64,000 nucleotides of DNA from Mycolicibacterium goodii (GTDB lineage: Bacteria; Actinomycetota; Actinomycetes; Mycobacteriales; Mycobacteriaceae): contig NZ_CP012150.1 in NCBI RefSeq assembly GCF_001187505.1, forward strand, positions 4,930,046-4,994,045. Direction: 5' to 3'. The number at the start of each line of letters is the position of its first letter. Position 1 is the stretch's first letter. The notes beneath the pieces were generated by a model. It searched no databases and had not been told where the DNA came from. It worked only from the letters and a program-made list of their open reading frames with translations. Shown here in pieces: positions 26,274 through 35,764 of the stretch. The translations under genes were made by a program, and so were the position numbers.

Positions 26274-28931
26274 TCATCGGGCATCCCGACCACGCAAGTG
26301 TCGCAGCACGTAGCGCATGACGCCGCCGTGGCGGATGTAGTCTGCCTCGCGTTCGGTGTCGAGCCGCAGTCGGCCGACGAATTCCCGTCCATCGCTGCGG
26401 ATGACGACGTGTGAAGGCACCACCCCGGAGTTGAGCGCCGATAGGCCTTCGATGGTGATCTCCTCGGCGCCGGTGGGCGCGATGTCGTCCGGTCCTGCGT
26501 CAGTCTCGATCGGTATCACACCCATCGCGACCAGGTTCGACCGGTGAATTCGTTCGAAGGACTGCGCGATGACGGCTCGAATGCCCAGCAACGCCGGGCC
26601 TTTGGCCGCCCAGTCGCGTGAGGATCCGCCGCCGTAGTCGCGCCCCGCGACCACGACCACGGGAACGCCGGCTTTTCGGTAGGTCTCGGCGGCGTCGTAG
26701 ACGGTGGTCTCGGCGCCGCCGTGGAGGAAGTCGAGCGTTTTGCCGCCGCGGGTGCCGGGCGCGACCCGGTTTTGCAGGCGCACGTTGGCGAATGCGCCTC
26801 GCATCATCACCTCGTGGTTGCCGCGCCTAGACGCGTAGGTGTTGACGTCTCGGCGTGCGACGCCCCGCGCCGCCAGGTAGTCCCAAGCGGGCGTCCCGAC
26901 CGTGATGGCGCCCGCCGGTGAGATGTGGTCGGTGGTCACCAGGTCACCCAGCTTGACCAACACGCGCGCCGCCTCGATGTCGGCGACCGGGACCGGCTCT
27001 AGCGGCATTCCGTCCAGGTAGGGCGGACGCCGGATGTAGGTCGAGTCGGCGTCCCAGGGAAACAGTTCGGTACCGGCCACGTCGATGTCCCGCCAGCGGC
27101 GATCGCCGGTGAACACCTCCCGATAGGCGGCGGTGAACATGTCGGCCGACAGGCTGCCCTCAATGACGGCCCGGACCTCCTCGGGCGCCGGCCACACGTC
27201 GGCCAGATGGACGGGTGTCCCGTCGGCGTCATGGCCGAGAGGTTCCGTCGCGAGGTCGATGTCCATGGTGCCCGCCAACGCATACGCGACGACCAGCGGG
27301 GGAGACGCGAGATAGTTCATCGCGACCTCCGGCTGGATACGGCCCTCGAAGTTGCGGTTGCCGGAAAGCACGGACACAACGGTGACGCCATCGGTGACGG
27401 CCTGCGACACCTCGTCGATCAGTGGCCCGGAGGCGCCGATGCAGGTCATGCATCCGAAGCCCGTGAGATGGAAGCCCAGCTTCTCGAGGTCCGCGTCCAG
27501 GCCCGCGTCGGCCAGATAGTCCATGACGACCCGAGATCCCGGGCTCAACGTCGTCTTCACCCACGGCTTGCTGCGCAGGCCGGCTCGCACGGCGTTACGG
27601 GCGAGCAGGCCGGCCGCCACCATCACCTCCGGGTTCGACGTGTTGGTGCACGAGGTGATCGCGGCGATGGCCACCGCGCCGTCGCTGATCTCGTGACCAT
27701 CACCGAGGGTCACGGTGGCGCTGCGGGTGTCGGGACCACCACGGACGGTCTGCACCGCCGTGTTGAAGCGCCGCTTGGCGTCACGGACCGGCACCCGGTC
27801 CTCGGGTCGCGCAGGGCCGGCGATGACGGGGACGACGTCGGCGAGGTCGATGTCCACCACGGCGTCGAAGCGCAACACGCGGTCCGGATCGTGCCAGAGC
27901 CCCTGCGCCTTCGCGTAGGCCTCAACGAGTTGCACATGCTGTTCGTCGCGGCCCGTGAGCCTCAGGTACCGCAGCGTCTCGTCGTCGATGGGGAAAAGCG
28001 CGCAGGTGGAACCGAACTCAGGGCTCATGTTGGCGATCGTCGCCCGGTCGGCGAGCGACAGCGCCGACACGCCGACGCCGGTGAACTCGACGAACTTCCC
28101 GATGACCCCGTGTGCGCGAAGCCGTTCGGTGATCGTGAGCACGAGATCGGTGGCCGTCGACCCCACCGGTAGCGTCCCGTTCAACCGGACGCCGACGACG
28201 TCGGGGACGTTGATCGACAGCGACTGTCCCAGCATCGCCGCCTCGGCCTCGATGCCGCCGATGCCCCAGCCGAGCACTCCGAGGCCGTTCACCATGGTGG
28301 TGTGGGAGTCGGTGCCGAGACAGACGTCCGGGATCGCCCAGTCGCCCTCGGTCATGACCACCCTGGCGAGGTACTCCAGATTGACCTGGTGCATGATCCC
28401 GGTGCCGGGCGGGACGACGGCGAAATCCTTCAACGACTGCTGCCCCCAGCGCAGGAACCGATACCGCTCGTCGTTGCGCCCGTACTCGATCTCGACGTTG
28501 CGGGCCATCGCGTCGGCGGTTCCGAACACGTCGGCGATCACCGAATGGTCGACCACCAGCTCTGCGCTGATCACCGGGTTGACGGCCGCCGGATCCCCGT
28601 TGAGCGCCGCCATCCCATCGCGCAAGCCCGCCAGGTCCACCAGCACCGGCACGCCGTTCGTGTCGTGCAGGAACACCCGCGACGGGTACAGGTCGACCGA
28701 GGTGTCCGCGCCGGCGACGACGGCGCGGATCTGCTCCTCCAACCGGCCGGTCCCGTCATCGAACCGGAGCACGTTCTCGAGCACGATCCGCAAGCACACC
28801 GGCAGTTCGCGCGGCGCGATCACGCTGACGTCGTGATAGCGCAGCACCTGGTCGCCAACGGTGAGCCGGCGCTGCGTATCGCGGGTGTTCCGTTCCGTGC
28901 CCGCCAAATGCGCGGTGCCGTATCTAGTCAT
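26274..28931 (-). CDS. acnA: Aconitate hydratase (AcnA type)
   Basis: 885 residues, full-length monofunctional aconitase/IRP type. The [4Fe-4S] ligands are the Cys of AITSCTNTSNP and both Cys of GCMTCIGASGP. Substrate-binding motifs LGTDSHTTMVNGLGVLGWG and DYGGGSSRDWAAKGP in the swivel domain are intact. It isomerises citrate to isocitrate or related tricarboxylates. It is slightly shorter than the usual mycobacterial housekeeping aconitase (about 940 residues) and lies in a leftward catabolic operon with a decarboxylating dehydrogenase and an ABC importer. This points to a second, substrate-induced copy acting on citrate, a hydroxylated analogue or a propionate-cycle intermediate. Confidence 0.92.
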   Translation of the reverse strand: MTRYGTAHLAGTERNTRDTQRRLTVGDQVLRYHDVSVIAPRELPVCLRIVLENVLRFDDGTGRLEEQIRAVVAGADTSVDLYPSRVFLHDTNGVPVLVDLAGLRDGMAALNGDPAAVNPVISAELVVDHSVIADVFGTADAMARNVEIEYGRNDERYRFLRWGQQSLKDFAVVPPGTGIMHQVNLEYLARVVMTEGDWAIPDVCLGTDSHTTMVNGLGVLGWGIGGIEAEAAMLGQSLSINVPDVVGVRLNGTLPVGSTATDLVLTITERLRAHGVIGKFVEFTGVGVSALSLADRATIANMSPEFGSTCALFPIDDETLRYLRLTGRDEQHVQLVEAYAKAQGLWHDPDRVLRFDAVVDIDLADVVPVIAGPARPEDRVPVRDAKRRFNTAVQTVRGGPDTRSATVTLGDGHEISDGAVAIAAITSCTNTSNPEVMVAAGLLARNAVRAGLRSKPWVKTTLSPGSRVVMDYLADAGLDADLEKLGFHLTGFGCMTCIGASGPLIDEVSQAVTDGVTVVSVLSGNRNFEGRIQPEVAMNYLASPPLVVAYALAGTMDIDLATEPLGHDADGTPVHLADVWPAPEEVRAVIEGSLSADMFTAAYREVFTGDRRWRDIDVAGTELFPWDADSTYIRRPPYLDGMPLEPVPVADIEAARVLVKLGDLVTTDHISPAGAITVGTPAWDYLAARGVARRDVNTYASRRGNHEVMMRGAFANVRLQNRVAPGTRGGKTLDFLHGGAETTVYDAAETYRKAGVPVVVVAGRDYGGGSSRDWAAKGPALLGIRAVIAQSFERIHRSNLVAMGVIPIETDAGPDDIAPTGAEEITIEGLSALNSGVVPSHVVIRSDGREFVGRLRLDTEREADYIRHGGVMRYVLRHLRGRDAR

Positions 28932-28955
28932 GCCACCACTGGATTCGTCGTGTCG

Positions 28956-30044
28956 TCAGAACTGCTTGACCGCGGCCGCGACGGCCTGTGCGAAGTCACG
29001 GCACCTCGAGGAACCGCCCATGTCCGGGGTGCTGATGCCCTGGGCGACAGTCAGTTCGACGCTGCGCTCGATGAGGGCCGCCACCTCCGTCATCGCCTCG
29101 TCGTCGTGGCGGGCTCCGAGCCAGTCGAACAGCATGGCCGTGGACAGGATCATCGCGACGGGGTTGGCGCGGTCCTGGCCGGCGATATCGGGTGCCGAGC
29201 CGTGCGCGGCCTGGGCCATGGCCCGGTCCTGAGAGGCGTTGAGCGACGGCGCGATGCCCAGCGACCCGGCCAGCTCGCCCGCGAGATCGGACAGGATGTC
29301 GCCGAACATGTTCTCGGTGACCAGCACGTCGAAGTCGTTGGCCCGCCGCACCAGATGCACCGTCATCGCGTCGATGTGGAAGTCGTCGACCCGAACCTCG
29401 GGGTACTTCGCGGCGACCTCGCGGCACACGTCGCGGAACAGACCCGTGGTCATCTTCAGGACGTTGGCCTTGTGCACGATCGTCACGTGGCGGCGGCGGC
29501 GGGATGCCAGTTCGAAGGCTTCACGGGCGATCCGCTCGCACGCCTGGCGGGTGATGATGCCGAGGGCGATGGCGACGTCGGCGGTCGGCATGAATTCACC
29601 GGTGCCACGATAGGTGCTGCGGTCGGCGTAGAAGCCCTCGGTGTTCTCGCGCATGATGACGAGATCCGTACCTGCCACGACGGCGTTGGCGCCGGGGAAG
29701 GCCTTGGCGGGACGCACGTTCGCGTAGAGATCGAAGTGCTTGCGGATCGTGCCGCTGGGGTTGAGCTCTGAGCGGAAGGGCTCCGGGTACGCCGCGCTGT
29801 CGTGCGGTCCCAGCAGCCAGCCGTCGGTTTCGGCGAGGGCGGCGAGCGTGCTCTTGGGCGTCGCCTCGTTGAGTCTCTCGATCGCGGCGAAGCCCAGCGG
29901 CAGTTCGCGCCAGTCGATGGGGGCGGCGCCGACTGCGGCGACCGCAGCGTCGGCGACCGTCACCGCGGCGGGCACGATCTCGGGCCCGATCCCGTCGCCG
30001 TGCAGGATGCCGAGGGTGTAGTTGCGGGAGGGGGAATGTGTCAC
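28956..30044 (-). CDS. Isocitrate/isopropylmalate/tartrate dehydrogenase family protein
   Basis: 362 residues of the decarboxylating beta-hydroxyacid dehydrogenase family. Seen: LGILHGDGIGPEIVPAA, LVIMRENTEGFYADRSTYRG, the metal-binding FGDILSDLAGELAGSLG and AHGSAPDIAGQDRANP. The family oxidises and decarboxylates 2-hydroxy acids (isocitrate, isopropylmalate, homoisocitrate, tartrate) with NAD(P)+ and Mg/Mn. Directly upstream of aconitase (24-base gap), so the two could perform consecutive isomerisation and decarboxylation steps. The tartrate versus isocitrate question cannot be settled by eye. Confidence 0.88.
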   Translation of the reverse strand: MTHSPSRNYTLGILHGDGIGPEIVPAAVTVADAAVAAVGAAPIDWRELPLGFAAIERLNEATPKSTLAALAETDGWLLGPHDSAAYPEPFRSELNPSGTIRKHFDLYANVRPAKAFPGANAVVAGTDLVIMRENTEGFYADRSTYRGTGEFMPTADVAIALGIITRQACERIAREAFELASRRRRHVTIVHKANVLKMTTGLFRDVCREVAAKYPEVRVDDFHIDAMTVHLVRRANDFDVLVTENMFGDILSDLAGELAGSLGIAPSLNASQDRAMAQAAHGSAPDIAGQDRANPVAMILSTAMLFDWLGARHDDEAMTEVAALIERSVELTVAQGISTPDMGGSSRCRDFAQAVAAAVKQF

Positions 30045-30064
30045 GGTGCAGTCCTATTCGAGAG

Positions 30065-31195
30065 TCAGGGGGTGACGGTCAGTAGTTCTTGGGCGTCGTC
30101 GGAGAGGACGTCGGCCTCGCGATAGAGCAGGCAAGCGGACGGTTCGACCGACAGGCGCATCGGACCGGTGAGCCCACCGCGGTCGCAGACGACCTGCACG
30201 ACGTGATCGCCGAGACGCACGTCGTACTCGTAGCGCGAGCCGAGGTACGACACGGTGAGCACCTCGGTGTCGAGGGTGTTGAGTCCCGGCGCCACCGAGG
30301 TGTCGGCGGGGCACAGCCGCAGCTGTTCGGGTCGGATCGCGACCGTGACGGTCTGTCCTTCCCTGACCTTCTGGTCGGTCTGTACGCGCATCGACTGGCC
30401 GTTGGCGGCGAGTTTGACGACGGCACCCGAGTCGGTCGTGTCGGCGATGATCGCCTCGAGGAAGTTGCACCGACCGACGAAGGCCGCCACCTCGGCGGTG
30501 GCCGGCGACTCGTAGATCTCGGTGGGCGCGCCGATCTGGAGCATGTGTCCCGATGACATCACCGCGATGCGGTCGGACAGCGCCAGCGCCTCGTCCTGGT
30601 CGTGGGTCACGTACACGGTGGTGATACCCAGCTCGACCTGCAGCCGCTTGAGCCAGGCGCGGGCCTGCTCGCGCAGCTTCGCGTCGAGGTTGGACAGCGG
30701 CTCGTCGAGCAGCAGCACCGTGGGCGAGTAGACCAGGGCCCGTGCCAGGGCGACGCGCTGCTGCTGACCGCCGGACATCTGGTGCGGGTAGCGGTTCTTG
30801 AGGTGCAGCAGACCTACCTTGTCCAGTGCGTCATCGATCAGGCGACGCTGATTGTCTTTGCCGATCCTGCGGATCTGCAGCGGCATCGCGAGGTTGTCGG
30901 CGATCGTCTTGTGCGGCCACAGCGCATAGGACTGGAAGACCATGCCGAGGTTGCGGCCCTCCGGCGGCACGAACACCTTGCGGGCGGTGTCGACGAAGAC
31001 ATTGTCACCCACCGCGATAGAACCGCTCGTCGGCTGCTCGAGCCCGGCGATGCAGTTCAGCGTGGTGGACTTCCCGCACCCGCTGGGGCCCAGCAGGGTG
31101 AAGAACTCGCCGTCGCGAATCGTGAAATCGACGCTGTCCAGGACGGTGATGTCGCCGAACTGCTTGTGGAGCTGGCTTACCTTGACGTCAGGCAT
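30065..31195 (-). CDS. ABC transporter ATP-binding protein (FbpC/PotA type)
   Basis: 376 residues. Walker A GPSGCGKST, Q-loop FQSYALWPHKT, signature MSGGQQQRVALARAL, Walker B VLLLDEPLSNLD and the switch His in YVTHDQDEAL are all present. A TOBE regulatory domain occupies the C-terminal third. Energises the importer formed with the permease (its stop overlaps this start by 8 bases) and the lipoprotein. The group transports Fe(III), polyamines, phosphonates or organic acid complexes. Confidence 0.9.
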   Translation of the reverse strand: MPDVKVSQLHKQFGDITVLDSVDFTIRDGEFFTLLGPSGCGKSTTLNCIAGLEQPTSGSIAVGDNVFVDTARKVFVPPEGRNLGMVFQSYALWPHKTIADNLAMPLQIRRIGKDNQRRLIDDALDKVGLLHLKNRYPHQMSGGQQQRVALARALVYSPTVLLLDEPLSNLDAKLREQARAWLKRLQVELGITTVYVTHDQDEALALSDRIAVMSSGHMLQIGAPTEIYESPATAEVAAFVGRCNFLEAIIADTTDSGAVVKLAANGQSMRVQTDQKVREGQTVTVAIRPEQLRLCPADTSVAPGLNTLDTEVLTVSYLGSRYEYDVRLGDHVVQVVCDRGGLTGPMRLSVEPSACLLYREADVLSDDAQELLTVTP

Positions 31196-32960
31196 CTTTT
31201 CTCTGTCCTTTCAGGAGCAGTCCGGCGAGCGCCACGAAGACGGCGGTGATCGCGATTTGAATGGAGGCCAGCGCGGCGACCGACCCGGTGTTGCCCTGCA
31301 CCCAGAGTTCGAGCATCGTCGTGCCGATGATGTTGCTGTCGGCGGAGCCGAGGAACACCGCAGGGGAGTACTCCTTGAGCAACGTGACGAACGTCAGCAC
31401 AACCGCGCCGAGGAACGCCGGCGTGAGCAGCCGCACCAGGATGCGGACGAACGTCTTGACCCAGTCCGCGCCGGCGACGCGCGCCGCGTTGTCGAGTTCC
31501 TGGCCGATCTGCATGATCGACGGGGCGAGCGAGCCGAACCCGCTTGGCAGCGCCCGCAATCCGAAGGCGATGATGAGCGCCCACAGCGTGCCCTGGATCC
31601 ATTGCCCCGTGCCCCACGGCGCGTAGGCGAACGCCCAGAAAAAGCCGATGCCGACGATGATGCCCGGCATCGCCTGCGGGGCCAGCGCAAGGTATTCGGC
31701 GGCTCGGCGGAACCGGAACGTCGAGCGGCGGGCGACCATCACGGCCATCAAAGCCACGAGACTGACCAGGACCGCGCCCACCGCGGCGACGATCACACTG
31801 TTCTTGATCGACTGGATGTATGCGGCGAAGGTGAAGATCCGGTCATAGTTGTTCATCGTCAGCGTCTTGAACGGCGACTGCAGCGGCGACAACACCAGCG
31901 TGAACGAACGCAGGATCAGGCCGGCGATCGGCAGCAGCGCACCCATGATGACGTAGAAGACAATGGCGCCAAGCGTGATCCACTTCAGCCAGCCCAGGTC
32001 GAGCAGGCGGGGACGGGTGGCCTTGCCTCTCACGGAGACGAAGCGCTGGGCGTCCTTGAGGAGTTTCGCCTGCAGTGCGACCAGACCGATGGTGACGACC
32101 AGGATGATGGCCGACGCGGCGCCGAGCACGCCGTAGTCAGGGTTGATCGACTGCAGCCCGTTCTTGTAGAGGAACGTGGAGAACACCTGGATGTTCACCG
32201 GCTGCCCGTACAGCAGTGGGACGCTGAGGGTTTCGACGGACATCGAAATCACCAGGATCGAGCTGTAGACGATCGGCGGCCGCAGCATCGGCAGGATCAC
32301 ACCGAAAATGATGCGCAACGGGCCGGCGCCGCACACCTGGGCTGCGGATTCCAGCGACGCGTCGCTCTGCCGCAACGTGTTCGCGCAGAACGTGTATGCG
32401 ATGGGGGCCAGCGCAACGGCTTCCGTCAGCGCCATGCCGGGGATGGAGTACAGGTTCCACGGCAGGAAGCCGAGGACCTGCTGGACCTTGATGCTGACGA
32501 AGCCCGACGGGCCGTACATGATGATCCAGCCGAAGCCCAGGATCAGCGAGGAGATGAAGAATGGCCACTGCATCGCCGCGGCGAGGACGCGTCCGCCGGG
32601 AATTTTAGTGCGCACCACCACGATCGCCATCGGGACGGCGAGCACCAGGGTCAAGATGGTGGTCAGCCCGGCGAAGTAGACGGTGTTCAGCGCGACCTTG
32701 CCGAATCCCGCCTCGGTGAACAGGCGGGAATAGTTGTCGAGACTGAGCACTCCGCCCGCTTCGTACAGCGGACGATCGAGCAGCGACTGGTAGAGCGTCG
32801 GCACCACGGGCGCCAGCACGAGGATGGCCAACACGATGATGACCGCGTATTGCACCCAGAGCTCGCGTCCGAGGCCGAGGAACTTCCGGTAGCGGGGGGC
32901 CGGGTGGCCCTCCGCTACCGGGCCCCGGACGGTCGGCGGCGGAGTCGTCGTCGTCGTCAT
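31188..32960 (-). CDS. ABC transporter permease, fused FbpB-type double unit
   Basis: 590 residues with two permease halves in one chain and about 12 helices, as in FbpB-type iron permeases. EAA-type loops: LESAAQVCGAGPLRIIFGVILPM in the first half (landmark AAQVCGAG) and LDNAARVAGADWVKTFVRIL in the second. The start is ATG 32960; a longer open frame upstream overlaps the substrate-binding gene in another frame and is not real. Moves the bound substrate across the cytoplasmic membrane. Confidence 0.88.
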   Translation of the reverse strand: MTTTTTPPPTVRGPVAEGHPAPRYRKFLGLGRELWVQYAVIIVLAILVLAPVVPTLYQSLLDRPLYEAGGVLSLDNYSRLFTEAGFGKVALNTVYFAGLTTILTLVLAVPMAIVVVRTKIPGGRVLAAAMQWPFFISSLILGFGWIIMYGPSGFVSIKVQQVLGFLPWNLYSIPGMALTEAVALAPIAYTFCANTLRQSDASLESAAQVCGAGPLRIIFGVILPMLRPPIVYSSILVISMSVETLSVPLLYGQPVNIQVFSTFLYKNGLQSINPDYGVLGAASAIILVVTIGLVALQAKLLKDAQRFVSVRGKATRPRLLDLGWLKWITLGAIVFYVIMGALLPIAGLILRSFTLVLSPLQSPFKTLTMNNYDRIFTFAAYIQSIKNSVIVAAVGAVLVSLVALMAVMVARRSTFRFRRAAEYLALAPQAMPGIIVGIGFFWAFAYAPWGTGQWIQGTLWALIIAFGLRALPSGFGSLAPSIMQIGQELDNAARVAGADWVKTFVRILVRLLTPAFLGAVVLTFVTLLKEYSPAVFLGSADSNIIGTTMLELWVQGNTGSVAALASIQIAITAVFVALAGLLLKGQRKDA

Positions 32961-32989
32961 TTGGGATGTCCTTGTCTTTGTCGGGTGCC

Positions 32990-34162
32990 TCAGGAGCGGC
33001 CGAGCAGGCCGTCCCAGCGGTCGGTGAATGCCTTCACCTGGTCTTCGGGGACCTCCACGTAGGGCACATTGATGACGTTCTCTTCGCCGACCGCCTGCAC
33101 CAGTTCCTGGTAGGTGTGCCTGCCGTCGGTGGCTTCGATGCCATCCCGGTATGACGTCAAACCGCCCTCGGCGACTGCTCGCTGGCCTTCCTCGGACAGC
33201 ACGAAGTCGGTGAACAATTTGGCGGTCGCGGCATGCGGCGCCTTGGCTGGGATGCCGATGCCGCGCGGCAGCACGACGGTGCCGTCGTCGAAGAACGTCA
33301 GCCCCAGCAGGCCGCCGCTGTCGTCGATCTTCGGGTACGCCGGCGCTGCGCTGATGAAAATGCCCGCCAGGTACTCGCCCGAGGTGATTTTCTCCATCTG
33401 CGTGCCCGAGGACGTCTCGGCCTTGGCCAACGGGAGCACCTTGTCCAGGGTCGACCACGCGTCGGGCCGCGCTTCGGTAAAGGCGTGCGAGACCGTGAAC
33501 CCGAACGCGCCGTTGACGTCCCGGCTGGTGATCTTGCCCTGGTACTTGCCCGGGTCCTTGGCGATGATGTCGGCCAGGCTCTTCAGGCCGGTCGGCTTGT
33601 CGGTCATCAGCGCCGTGTTGTAGACGATCGAGAGCGGGTCCAGCGACATCGAGTAGACGTTCGGCATCAGGGTGGCCTCCTTGGGGAGTTTGCCCACCTC
33701 CGGTGATTCGTAGGTCAGCAGTGTGCCCGGCCGCGCGCCGAAGTCGGCCCATGCCTGGGCGGCGTTGGAGACGACGATGTCGGCCGGCGAACCGCCGGTG
33801 GCCTGCTCGCTGAGCACGCGCTGGAAGACTTCGTCGCTGTCGAGGTTGTTGGCCTTGATGTCGGTCACCCACGGGTACTTCTTCTTGAAGTCCCGGAAGA
33901 TCGGGTCCCAGTTCTCCTGGTCGGTGTTGGAGTAGATCGTCATCGTCCCGCCCTCGTTCTTGGAGGCGTCGATGATGGCCGAGTACTCGGCGGGGTAGTA
34001 GTCGGGGGCTTCACCGGTTTTCACGACGTTGTTGGCGCCGGGTTCGGTGTTCCCACCGGATCCGCAGGCGGTCAATGCCATGGACACAGCCACGCCCATC
34101 ACGGTTGCGAGACGGATCAGGCGACGCCGACCACCCTGGGTGGTTCGCGAGTCTGATTTCAT
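32990..34162 (-). CDS. ABC transporter substrate-binding lipoprotein
   Basis: 390 residues. The N-terminus has positive residues, a hydrophobic stretch and a lipobox MALTAC with the lipidated Cys at about 33. The mature part reads like Fe(III)-type extracellular binding proteins: SKNEGGTMTIYSNTDQENWDP, FKKKYPWVTDIKAN, AYPKIDDSGGLLG, AKLFTDFVLSEEGQRAVAE. The first gene of the leftward operon; the GntR operators lie in the 241-bp divergent promoter upstream. With two transport genes below, forms a complete importer for the locus substrate, perhaps as a metal chelate. Confidence 0.9.
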   Translation of the reverse strand: MKSDSRTTQGGRRRLIRLATVMGVAVSMALTACGSGGNTEPGANNVVKTGEAPDYYPAEYSAIIDASKNEGGTMTIYSNTDQENWDPIFRDFKKKYPWVTDIKANNLDSDEVFQRVLSEQATGGSPADIVVSNAAQAWADFGARPGTLLTYESPEVGKLPKEATLMPNVYSMSLDPLSIVYNTALMTDKPTGLKSLADIIAKDPGKYQGKITSRDVNGAFGFTVSHAFTEARPDAWSTLDKVLPLAKAETSSGTQMEKITSGEYLAGIFISAAPAYPKIDDSGGLLGLTFFDDGTVVLPRGIGIPAKAPHAATAKLFTDFVLSEEGQRAVAEGGLTSYRDGIEATDGRHTYQELVQAVGEENVINVPYVEVPEDQVKAFTDRWDGLLGRS

Positions 34163-34229
34163 GCTCTTCCTCCTTGAAGAGAGGCTCAGGTCTCAGGCCT
34201 GACCTCGTGTGTGCCCGCTCACAGTAAAT

Positions 34230-34239
34230 GGTTATAACC
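34230..34239. promoter_or_regulatory. GntR-type operator, left copy
   Basis: GGTTATAACC, a perfect 10-bp palindrome, 68 bases upstream of the lipoprotein start. A second copy with one change lies next to the regulator gene. Confidence 0.6.
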
Positions 34240-34371
34240 TATGACGTCAACACTGCGAAGGCGGCTGCCGCTTCATAGAACGCAATTGACCAGGAGCAAT
34301 CGGTGCCGACACTGCGGTGGTATCGCGTCGACACGCACCAGTGTCTACCCCTGCGATGCGAAAGTGATGTA

Positions 34372-34381
34372 GGTTATAGCC
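34372..34381. promoter_or_regulatory. GntR-type operator, right copy
   Basis: GGTTATAGCC, one mismatch from 34230-34239, 23 bases upstream of the GntR start. The pair suggests that both arms are controlled together. Confidence 0.55.
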
Positions 34382-34403
34382 GATCAGCGAAGAGAGGTGA
34401 CCG

Positions 34404-35084
34404 ATGTCGCAGCCGGCAGAGCTGTACGAGACCAAGAGCGATTACGCGTACCGACAGGTCCGCGACCGCATCCTGTCCGGCGAACTGCAACCAGGTGCGG
34501 TCCTCCAGCAGCGTGAGCTCGCGGCCCAAATCGGCATCAGTACGACGCCGCTGCGCGAAGCGCTGCGTCGGCTCAAGAGCGAAGGCCTGGTCGAACTCGA
34601 TGCGCACCGCGACGCCCGCATCACCCCGTTGCGTGCCGAAGAGGCGCGGGATCTCCTGGAGATGCGGATCTCGCTGGACCCCTTGGCGGCCCGGCTGGCC
34701 GCGCAACGCCGCACCAACGCCGACATCGCTGCGATCCGGGCGGCGCTCGAAAACCTGACGCCGCTTCCCACGGCGCCCGCGATCAGCCAGCTGGTGGCGC
34801 ACCGCGACTTTCACGCTGCCATCTACCGCGCCAGCCACAACGATCTGCTGATCGACTCGTTGGACGGGCTGTGGGACAAGGCCGACCGCTACCGGCGGCT
34901 GGCGCTCCAAACGGAGCGGACGCAGGCCGCGCGGGACCAGAAGGCCTACGAGCACGCGCAGCTGGTCGACCTGATCGCCGCCGGCGACGGCGACGGGGCG
35001 GCGCAGTTGATGAGTGCCCACATCGACACGAGCCTGGGCGCCGCCGCAGTGTGGCGTCTGGGCCACGAACATCCATCGGAGTAG
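34404..35084 (+). CDS. GntR-family regulator (FCD subgroup)
   Basis: 226 residues. Winged helix: YRQVRDRILSGELQPGAVLQ and recognition helix ISTTPLREALRRLKSEGLV (about 40-60). The FCD effector domain contains AEEARDLLEMRISLDPLAARLA and HRDFHAAIYRASHNDLL, with His/Asp residues that commonly bind a metal and an organic acid. ATG 34404 has AGAGAGG upstream. First gene of the rightward operon and the evident local regulator. Confidence 0.9.
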   Translation: MSQPAELYETKSDYAYRQVRDRILSGELQPGAVLQQRELAAQIGISTTPLREALRRLKSEGLVELDAHRDARITPLRAEEARDLLEMRISLDPLAARLAAQRRTNADIAAIRAALENLTPLPTAPAISQLVAHRDFHAAIYRASHNDLLIDSLDGLWDKADRYRRLALQTERTQAARDQKAYEHAQLVDLIAAGDGDGAAQLMSAHIDTSLGAAAVWRLGHEHPSE

Positions 35085-35089
35085 GCCGC

Positions 35090-35764
35090 ATGCCTGAACA
35101 CGTCACCGTCGCGGCCGTGCACGCCACGCCCGCGTCGATTCCGCCGTTGCGCTCAGCCCTCGCCGACGCGCTACCGGGGTCGACATTGTGGAACATCATC
35201 GACGACCGACTCGCACCTGATGCCGACGCGACGGGTGGTGAACTCACGCCCGCACTCCGCGACCGGATGCTCACCCTCGTGCGGCACGGCGTCGACGGCG
35301 GCGCGCACGCGGTTGTTATCGCGTGCTCGATGTACGGCGAGGTCGGCGACATCGCGGGGAGACTCTTCAGCACACCCATTTTCACCTCGGACGCCGACAT
35401 GTTCGCCCAGATACTGCGTGCCGCCCCGACGCGGGTAGCGGTGCTGGCGTCACTGCGCGGATCGGCGGCCGACACCTCGGCCCGCCTCGCCGCGGCCTTC
35501 GCGTGCCGGCAGCACGACGCGGAAGTGGTCCCGGTATTCTGCAGCGGCGCCGCGGAAGCCGCCGCACGCGACGACACCCCCGGGCTCGTCGCCGCGCTGG
35601 CCGCCGGTTTCGACAGCACCGCGGGAGGATTCGACCTGGTGTGCATCGCGCAGTATTCCTTGAGCCCCGCCGCCGGTGAACTCGCCAACAAGCTGGCACT
35701 GCCGGTCATCGCTCCGACCACGGCCGCGGCGAAGGCGATCGCCCGTCGATTGGAGCAATCGTGA
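35090..35764 (+). CDS. Aspartate/glutamate racemase-like protein
   Basis: 224 residues. The repeated alpha/beta layout and the motif VIACSMYGEVGDIA, with a Cys in the first active-site position, fit the Asp/Glu racemase superfamily. The second half reads DLVCIAQYSLSPAAGEL, where the second catalytic Cys of true racemases is not obvious. Paralogues of this type often accompany OtnK kinases. It could be a decarboxylase, isomerase or racemase of the locus substrate. Six bases after the GntR stop; its own stop overlaps the OtnK-like start (GTGA). Confidence 0.7.
   Translation: MPEHVTVAAVHATPASIPPLRSALADALPGSTLWNIIDDRLAPDADATGGELTPALRDRMLTLVRHGVDGGAHAVVIACSMYGEVGDIAGRLFSTPIFTSDADMFAQILRAAPTRVAVLASLRGSAADTSARLAAAFACRQHDAEVVPVFCSGAAEAAARDDTPGLVAALAAGFDSTAGGFDLVCIAQYSLSPAAGELANKLALPVIAPTTAAAKAIARRLEQS

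Noticed and set aside
30942..33062. A 706-codon open frame on the + strand
   Set aside because: It is antisense to the ABC transporter operon, has highly charged low-complexity composition and no domain. High-GC shadow frame.
32961..33872. A 300-codon N-terminal extension of the ABC permease
   Set aside because: It overlaps the substrate-binding gene in another frame, is Arg-rich and unlike any permease; ATG 32960 gives the normal protein.
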